From: Psychromarinibacter sp048262455
GTDB lineage: Bacteria; Pseudomonadota; Alphaproteobacteria; Rhodobacterales; Rhodobacteraceae
Assembly (NCBI GenBank): GCA_048262455.1
Contig: JBLXFD010000001.1
Location: 124,001 to 188,000, forward strand
Direction: 5' to 3'
DNA length: 64,000 nt
Position 1 is the first letter of the stretch, and each line of letters begins with the position of its first letter. A program made the translations under genes and the position numbers. The notes under the pieces are model-generated. The model was not told the DNA's origin and ran no database searches. It saw only the letters and a list, made by a program, of their open reading frames with translations. Positions 54,396 to 62,600 of this stretch are shown here, one piece after another.

Positions 54396-55211
54396 GTGCC
54401 GCAGCCTGTGATCCGTGATCTTGGCACGCTGACGGGGCCCTTGCTGGCCTTCGGCGGCCCCGTTTCGAACCTGCAGGCCACCCGCGCGCTGATCGCGGCG
54501 GCGGCGGCGCGGGGCATCGCGCCCGCTAACTGCATCTGCACCGGCGATACCGCCGCCTATTGCGCCCAGCCGGCGGAAACCGTGGCCTTGCTGCGGGACT
54601 TCGGCTGCCCGGTGCTGGCGGGCAACTGCGAACGGCAGCTGTCGGAGGGCGGCGCGGGCTGCGGCTGCGGCTTTGCCCCCGGCAGCCTTTGCGACCGGCT
54701 GTCGGCCCCCTGGTACGCCCATGCCGCCGCCGCGCTGCCCGAGGCGGCGCGGACGTGGATGGCCGGGCTGCCGGACATGCTGCTGTTCCGCCTCGAGGGG
54801 AGGCGGGGCGCGGCGATCCACGGCGGCGTCACCGACATCGCCCGCTTCGTCTGGCCCGACGCCCCCGAGGCGGTCTTCGCCGAGGAGGTCGCCGCGATCC
54901 GCGCCGCCGCCGGGCCGGTGGACCTGGTGATCGCCGGGCACTGCGGCCTCGGCTTCGTGCGGCAGGTGGCCGGGGTCCTTTGGGTCAACGCGGGCACCAT
55001 CGGCATGCCGGCCAACGACGGGCGGGCCGAGACGTTCTTTGCCGTTCTGGAGGACGGCGAGGCGCGGCTGGAGCGGCTGGCCTACGACCACGCCGCCGCC
55101 GCCGGCGCGATGGAGCGGGCGGGGCTGGTGCAGGGCTATCACCGCACGCTCGCCAGCGGCCGCTGGCCCAGCCAGGACATCCTGCCCCCGGGACTGCGCC
55201 ACGGCGCATGA
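54396..55211 (+). CDS. metallophosphoesterase-like protein with missing metal ligands
   Basis: A 271-residue protein with the calcineurin-like order of motifs. The second metal Asp is kept in CTGDTAAY (residues 48-55). At the first motif, where D-x-H is expected, GGPVSN stands (Gly21 and Val23), and GNHE has become GNCE with Cys78. The late GH motif is GHCG rather than GHTH. The protein therefore lacks at least three expected metal ligands and may be inactive or bind metal differently. GTG start at 54396 with AGGGGAG upstream, divergent from the CorC-like gene. Confidence 0.72.
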   Translation: MPQPVIRDLGTLTGPLLAFGGPVSNLQATRALIAAAAARGIAPANCICTGDTAAYCAQPAETVALLRDFGCPVLAGNCERQLSEGGAGCGCGFAPGSLCDRLSAPWYAHAAAALPEAARTWMAGLPDMLLFRLEGRRGAAIHGGVTDIARFVWPDAPEAVFAEEVAAIRAAAGPVDLVIAGHCGLGFVRQVAGVLWVNAGTIGMPANDGRAETFFAVLEDGEARLERLAYDHAAAAGAMERAGLVQGYHRTLASGRWPSQDILPPGLRHGA

Positions 55212-55216
55212 TTCGA

Positions 55217-55240
55217 GCCGGGGCGCGGCGTCGCCCCGGC
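55217..55240 (+). terminator. perfect GC hairpin after the metallophosphoesterase-like gene
   Basis: Arms GCCGGGGCG and CGCCCCGGC around CGGCGT, starting six bases after the stop codon. No T-run follows. The remaining gap to 55678 is C-rich, holds no gene I can support and has only a weak AT-rich spot near 55245-55260. Confidence 0.5.
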
Positions 55241-55678
55241 GACAATGTAAGACTTTGTTAAGGATTGGCGAAGCGCTGCGAATAGTGGCGGGAATGGGGC
55301 AGCGCCCCCCTTGGTGCCACATTCGGGCAGGGGGGCATCGGTTCCCTCCCGGAAACGATCCGGCCGCTTCAGCGGGCCTCGCCGAGGACCATGTTGCCTG
55401 CAAATCCTGCTGAAAGCCCAGCCAGAGCGGCTTTGGGTTCCTCGCAAGCCCCCCACCGCACCCGCCCGACTGTCGCCCCCGCGGAAACGCCCGGCGCCCC
55501 CGCGCCCCCGGAAAACGGCCGAAACAGGGCGCAATGTGGCCGCCGCGGGGCCTGCCGGGCGCAAAGTCGCCGCATTTCCCCTTCGCCCCCCGGCACCCGG
55601 CGGATAGCCTCCAGAGGACTGGTGAATGTGGGGGCATTTGCGGGCGCGCCAGCGCCTCCGGTGTAGAGGAAACGGTCG

Positions 55679-56404
55679 ATGACGAAACACGCACAGAACC
55701 TGGGGCTGACTGATCCTGAGACCGGCGGCGCCGAGGCTGTGCCAGGGCCGGCGGCGGGGGCTCGCCGGCCCGACGACATCGCCTGGCAGGGCGATGCCGA
55801 CAGCGCCTCTGTCACCCCCTGTTTCACCCCCGGCACCGTCATCGCAACGATCCGCGGCGCGGTGCGGGTGGAAGAGCTGCGGGAGGGCGACAAGGTCGTC
55901 ACCCGGGACAACGGCCTGCAGCCGATCCGCTGGATCGGGTCCAAGTACCTGGGCGCCAAGGCGCTGGCCGAGAACGAGCACCTGCGCCCGGTGCTGGTGC
56001 GCAAGGGCGCGCTGGGGGGCGGGCTGCCGGAGCGGGACATGCACCTCAGCCCCAACCACCGGGTTCTGGTGGCCTCGGGCCAGACGGCGCTGTATTTCGA
56101 GGAGCGCGAGGTGCTTTGCGCCGCCAAGCACCTGGTCAACGGCCGCGACGTGCACGAAGCGCGCACCGCCGGGACCACCTACATCCACTTCATGTTCGAC
56201 CACCACGAGGTGGTGCTGTCGAACGGCGCCTGGACCGAAAGCTTCCAGCCCGGCGACTACTCGCTGCGTGGCATCGGCGCGGCCCAGCGCCAGGAGATCC
56301 TGGAACTGTTCCCCGAACTGCGCACCCCCGGCGGGCTGAGCAGCTACACCGCCGCCCGCCGCATCCTGACGGCGGCCGAGGCGACCCGGCTCGGAGAGAT
56401 CTGA
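55679..56404 (+). CDS. Hint (hedgehog/intein) domain protein
   Basis: A 241-residue stand-alone Hint protein. The domain begins at CFTPGTVIATIRGAVRVEEL with the nucleophilic Cys48, continues with GDKVVTRDNGLQPIRWIG and the block LSPNHRVLV, then HFMFDHHEVVLSNGAWTESF, the usual Rhodobacterales version (Hint_2 type). The N-terminal 47 residues have no signal peptide or known domain, and there is no extein or hedge-like partner after it. Such proteins are numerous in Roseobacters, but their role is not established; autocatalytic cleavage is possible given Cys48. AGAGGA upstream supports the start. It is the last gene before the polyketide synthase, 270 bases away. Confidence 0.85.
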   Translation: MTKHAQNLGLTDPETGGAEAVPGPAAGARRPDDIAWQGDADSASVTPCFTPGTVIATIRGAVRVEELREGDKVVTRDNGLQPIRWIGSKYLGAKALAENEHLRPVLVRKGALGGGLPERDMHLSPNHRVLVASGQTALYFEEREVLCAAKHLVNGRDVHEARTAGTTYIHFMFDHHEVVLSNGAWTESFQPGDYSLRGIGAAQRQEILELFPELRTPGGLSSYTAARRILTAAEATRLGEI

Positions 56405-56674
56405 GGGCCGGCGCTTTGCCGGGCCTCGCCTGCAATCCATTGAAAAATTTCCAACGGCGTCGGTCCCTGTGCCCGGCGCCGACTGGTATCTGAATGGCCC
56501 CGATTGCCCCCCAACCGGCAAACTGAGGTTTTTCGGAAACAGATTCCGCATACCCTAAGGTTAACGCTGCCTTCCGCCGCCGTTCCCTGCCACAATGTTG
56601 CCCAATTCCGGACCATGGGCGGCAGCACGTCTCCGTTCCCGGTCAATCAGCACTTTTTCGGAGAGATTAGGAAC

Positions 56675-59600
56675 GTGAACAAGCAGTCCGTCACCGGCCT
56701 CGACCTCGCAGATGATTCCGTCGCCATAATCGGCATGGCCTGCCGCCTGCCGGGCGGCAACGACAGCCCCGACCAGCTGTGGTCCTTCCTGAAGGGCAGG
56801 GGGAACGGGATCGTCGAGGTGCCGAAGGACCGCTGGGACACCGATGTCTCCTACCACCCCAACCCGGATTCCATTGCCAAGTCGGTGTCCAAGTGGGGCG
56901 GCTTCCTTGACGACATCCGCACCTTCGACGCGGGCTTTTTCGGGATCTCCCCGCGCGAGGCGGCGTCGATGGACCCGCAGCAGCGGCTGCTGCTGACCAC
57001 CACCTACGAGGCGATGCACGACAGCGGCCGGCCGGCGGAATACTTCTCGCGCGTCACCACCGGCGTCTACGTGGGGATCTCGCAGTCGGAATACCGCGTC
57101 ATCCAGGAGATGCGGCTGACCAACGACGTGGACTACGCCGGCACCGGCTACGCCCTGTGCATCAACGCCAACCGCATCTCGCACCGGCTGAACCTGACGG
57201 GGCCGAGCTACGCGGTGGATACCGCCTGTTCGTCCTCCATGGTGGCGCTGGACCAGGCGGTGCAGGGGCTGCGCACCGGCGCCTGCGACGTGGCCGTGGT
57301 GGCGGGCGTCAACGTGGTGGCGCACCCCAACAGCTACGTGGCCTTCTCGCGCGCCGGGATGCTGTCGCCCACCGGCCGGCTGTCGACCTTCGACGCCGCC
57401 GCCAACGGCTTCGTGCGCGGCGAGGGGGCGGGGATCGTGGTGATCAAGCCCTATGCGCGGGCGGTGGCCGACGGCGACCGCATCCACGCGGTGATCAAGG
57501 CCACCGCGGTGAACCAGGACGGGTTCACCAGCACGATCACCGCCCCCAGCCAGACCGCGCAGATCTCCATGCTCGAGGCACTGGTGCGCAAGAGCGGCGT
57601 GGCCAAGTCGCAGATCGGCTATGTCGAGGCGCACGGCACCGGCACGCCCATCGGCGACCCGATCGAGGCGGGCGCCATCGGCCGGGTGATCGGCCAGCAC
57701 AACCCATCGCACCCGGTTTTCGTGGGCTCCATCAAGGCCAACGTCGGCCACCTTGAAAGCGGCGCGGGGATCACCGGGCTGATCAAGGCATCGCTGGCGG
57801 TGCGGCACGGAGAGATCCCGCCCAACATCAACTACAGCGCCCCCAACCCGAACATCCCGCTGGACGCGCTGAACATCGCCGTTCCGACGAAGACAGAGGC
57901 CTTCCCCTCCGAGGCCGGCACGCGCCACGCGGTGGTCAATTCCTTCGGCTTCGGCGGCACCAACGGCAGCGTGCTGATCGCTTCCGCGCCGGAGGAACCC
58001 GCGCGCCGTTACCATGCCAGCGCCGCGGTGCCGGCGGCGCAGTCCGGCTTTCCGCTGATGTTCCCAGTCTCCGGCGCCACGGCGCAGGGGCTGGCGGCCA
58101 ATGCCGGGGTGCTGCTGCAGGCGCTGAAGCGCGGCGGCGCGCTGGCGGGGGCGCCGCTGGACGGCATCGCCCGGGCGCTGTCGGTGCGGCGCGGCCACCT
58201 GGCAGAGCGCGCGGTGATCCTCGCCCGCACCGCCCGGCAGCTGAAGAGCGCCCTGCAGGTGCTGGCCTCCGGCGATGCCGCGGCCATCGAGGCGGCCGAG
58301 GACATCGTCACCGGCCAGACCCAGGAAGGCCGCCGGATCTGCTTCATGTTCGCGGGGCAGGGCAGCCAGTGGTGGGGCATGGCGCGGGGCCTGATGGAGG
58401 GCGACAAGACCTTCCGCGCCGCGGTCGAGGCCTTCGACGCGGAATTCCGCCCCGTGGCCGGCTGGTCCATCGTGACGGAACTGCTGCGCGGCGAGGCCGA
58501 CAGCCGCATCGACGACACCACCGTCACCCAGCCCGCGCTGTTCGCGATCCAGATCGGGCTGGCGGCGCTGTGGCGGAAGTTCGGGGTGACGCCCCGGATG
58601 CTGACCGGCCATTCCATCGGCGAGGCGGCGGCGGCCCACGTGGCCGGCGGGCTCAGCCTGAAGGGCGCGGCGCGCTTCCTGTCCAAGCGCGGGATGATCC
58701 GCGACCAGCTGGGCCAGCAGGGCGCCATGGCCGCGATCGGCTTGAACCACGAGGACGTGGAGGCGCTGCTGCCGGTCCACGGCAAGATCGGGATCGCGGC
58801 GATCAACGGGCCGGGGTCCACCACCGTCTCCGGCGACCATGACGCGCTGCTGGATTTCGTCGAGGATTTCCAGCAGCTTTACCCCGATACCTTCATCCGC
58901 ATCCTGAAGGTCGATACCGCCTGGCACTCGTACCAGCTGGACGCCGGCGAGGCCTGGTTCCGCCGCGAGGTCTCGGACATCGACTGGAGCACGCCGGTGC
59001 TGCCCTTCATTTCGACGGTGACGGGCAAGCCGGAAAGCCGGTTCGACACCGACTATGGCTGGCTGAACCTGCGCCGCCCGGTGAACTTCATGGGCGGCGT
59101 TCAGACCGCGCTGAAGATGGGGGCCACCACCTTCGTGGAACTCGGGCCCCATTCGACGCTGGCCGGTCCCACAGTCTCCACCGCGATGGAGGCCGGGGCC
59201 AAGGCGACGGTGGTGCAGTCGCTGCACCGGCGCGAGAACGATTTCGACCGCTTCGCCCGCACCGCGGCGCGGCTGTTCGTGGAAGGCACCTCGCTGGACT
59301 GGAGCGCGATCACCGCGGGCCACGCCCCCGACGTGCGCCTGCCCGCGCCGGCCTGGGTCGGAGAGGCCTTCTGGAAAGGCTCCGACGAGACGGAGGCGGT
59401 GCTGCAGAACCCCATCCGCCACCCCTTCCTCGGCCAGCGCCAGAAGGACGCGGTGCCGGTCTGGCGGTCCGAGATCAACCTGAAGGCCTATGCCTTCCTG
59501 CGCGATCACCGGCTGCAGAGCGACGTGATCTTCCCCGCCGCCGGCTACATCGATACCATCCTGGCGCTGGGCACCGAACTGTTCGGCGAGGACGCGGTGC

Positions 59601-62600
59601 TGGAGATCGAGGACGCCGCGATCAACGACGCGATGTTCGTGCCGGACGAGGGCGACATCCTGCTGAACGCCACCTACGACCCCGCCCGGGGCCGGGTGTG
59701 CCTGTATTCCCGCCAGCGCGGCACCCGCGAGGACTGGGTCCTGCGCGCCGAGGCGATCCTGCGCGCCACCGACGTGCCGCGCCCGGCGGACATCCGGTTC
59801 GACCCGCAGGACGCGAAGCTGGAGAAGATCTCTCTCGACGAGGTCTACAACCCCGGCGGCGACGGCAGCTTCGTCAACTACGGCCCCGCCTTCCAGACGA
59901 TCCGCGACCTGTGGATGACCCGGCGCAGCACCATCGCGCGCATCACCTATCCCGAGCAGGCCCGCGCCTCCTTCGGTCGCCACTTCGCCCACCCGGCGAT
60001 GCTGGACGGGGCGCTGCAGATCACCGAGCCGCGGATGACCCTGAAGGGCATCCACCGCGGGCGGCAGCCGGGCGATCCGGTCTACCTGCCCACCGGCGCC
60101 AAGCGCGTGCGCTTCTTCGCGCCGCTGCCCGAGGAGATCTACGTGCATGCCCGCCAGGTGCACGACCTGACGGCGCGGGATGCCAAGAGCGGCTTTGTCG
60201 TTACCGACGCCGAAGGCAAGGTGCTGTTGACCGTGGACAACCTGTCCATGCGCGAGCTGCCCACCAAGGCCCGCGCGGAAGCCGGGGGCGAGGTGGTGCC
60301 AAGCCACGTGGTCCAGACGCTCGTGGAACTGCGCGAGGGGCACGACCTGACCCCCGCCCGCCGCGCCGGGGGCCACTGGCTGCTGCTGGCAGAGCCGGGC
60401 GCCGAGGTGCAGGGGCTGAAGACGGCGATGGAACGGCTGGGCGCGACGGTCGACCTGCTGGCCCGCGCGGATCTGGGAGAGCGGCTGTCGGACGGGCTGA
60501 ACGCCGCCTATGGCGAGGCGCTGGCTTCGGGGCAGATCGCCGGCATCCTCAGCGCTGGCGCGCTGTCGCTGCCGGTGCCGGAAGAGACAGCCGAGGGCGC
60601 GGCGCTGTTGTCCCCGCTGGACGCGGCGGTGAAGGACCTTGTGTCGCTGGGCGACCTGATGGACTTCCACCGGGCCTGCCCCGGCGGGCTGGCGCGCATC
60701 GTGATCCTTACCTCCGGCGCCTATCCCGACCCCGCGGCGGGGCCGGTCCCGGCCTCGGTGCTCTACCAGGCGCCGCTGATGGCGCTTGGCCGGGGGCTTG
60801 CCACCGAGACGCCCGAGTACACCCTGCGGATGATCGACGCGGACGCCGAGGCGCTGAGCCGCCCCGAGGCGCTGGCGGCGCGGGTGCTGGGCGAGACCGA
60901 GGAAACCGAGGTCGCCCTGCGCGGCACCCGCGTCTTCGCCCCGCGGCTGGGCAAGCGCGAGCCGGAGGATTTCGACCCGACGCTGCTGACGGTGCGGGCG
61001 GGCGACCCCTCGGTCAACTTCCACGCCACCATGCGCGCCCCCGGCGTGATCGACGACCTTGAACTGAACGAGATCCCGCTGGAGCCGCTGGGCCCGGACC
61101 AGGTGCGTATCCGCATCTGCGCCGTGGGCCTCAACTTCCGCGACGTGATGGCGGTCACCGGCCTGCTGCCCCGCGAGGCAGAGCACGCGCCGGCGCACCA
61201 GCACCTCGGGCTGGAATTCGGCGCGGTGGTGGATGCCGTCGGCGCCAATGTCACCGGCTTCGTGCCGGGCGACCGGGTGATGGGCCTCGGCCGCCGCTGC
61301 CTGCAGCGCTTCATGACCCTCGATCCGAAGATGCTGACCAAGGTGCCCGACTCCATCTCGCTGGAGCAGGCGGCCACCATCCCCTCGGCCTTCGCCACCG
61401 CGCATTACGCGCTGAACCACATGGGCCGGATGCGCGCCGGCGAGCGGGTGCTGATCCACGTCGCCACCGGCGGCGTCGGCACCGCCGCGGTGCAACTGGC
61501 GCAGGCCGCGGGGGCAGAGATCTTCGCCACCGCCGGCAGCCCCGCCAAGCGCAAGCTGCTGAAGGAACAGGGCGTGCGCCACGTGATGGACAGCCGCAGC
61601 CTGAAGTTCGCCGACGACGTGGCGCGGATCACCAAGGGGCAGGGGGTGGACCTGCTGCTGAACTCGCTGCCCGGCGACTACATCGCCAAGGGGCTGGAGA
61701 TCATGTCCCCCTACGGCCGCTTCCTCGAGATCGGCAAGCGCGACGTCTACGCGGACAGCTCCATCGGGATGAAGCCGCTGCGGCGCAACGTGTCGATCTC
61801 GGTGATCGACCTTGCGGCCATGGGCGATGAACGGCCCGACCTGCTGAGCGAGATGTTCGACGAACTGGTCGCCCGCTTCGAGACCGGCGAGCTGGTGCCG
61901 CTGCCGCTGACCGCCTTCCCCGTCAGCCGCATCGCCGAGGCCTTCCGCTACATGAGCCAGGCCCGCCACGTGGGCAAGGTGGTGGTGACGCTGGACGAGG
62001 ACGCCTACCGCGTGCGCCGCGACCCGTCGCGGCCGGTGCGGCTGCGGGCCGATGCCGGCTACCTTGTCACCGGCGGCACCCGGGGCTTCAGCCTCGACAT
62101 CGCCGACTGGCTCAGCCGGGCCGGCGCCGGCGAGGTGATCCTCGCCTCGCGCAGCGGCGCGGTGGCGCCGGAAGACCAGCGCAAGGTGCAGCGGATGGAG
62201 GCGCGGGGCACGGTCGTCACCGCGCTTGGCCTCGACATCACCGACGCGGGTGCCACGGCGGATCTGGTGCGCACCCGCGCCGGCGGGACGCGCCCGATCC
62301 GCGGCGTGGTGCACGGCGCGGCGGTCATCAAGGACGGCTTCGCGGGCCAGCTGACCGACGAGATGGTCACCGACGTGCTGGCCCCCAAGGTTGCCGGCGG
62401 CTGGAACCTGCACCGCGCCTTCGCGCAGGTTGGGGAAGAGCCGGACTTCATGCTCGGCTTCAGCTCCATAGCGCAGGTGATCGGCTCGGGCGGGCAGACC
62501 AACTACATCGCCGCCAACGCCTTTCTCGACGCGCTGGCGCTGTACCGCGCCACCCGCGGGCGGCCCGGGCAGGCGGTGGACTGGGGCGCGATCGGCGAAA

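Noticed and set aside
54324..55694. A 457-residue N-terminal extension of the CorC/HlyC protein
   Set aside because: It is antisense to the metallophosphoesterase-like gene and to a C-rich gap, and the DUF21 start with a ribosome site is at 54323.
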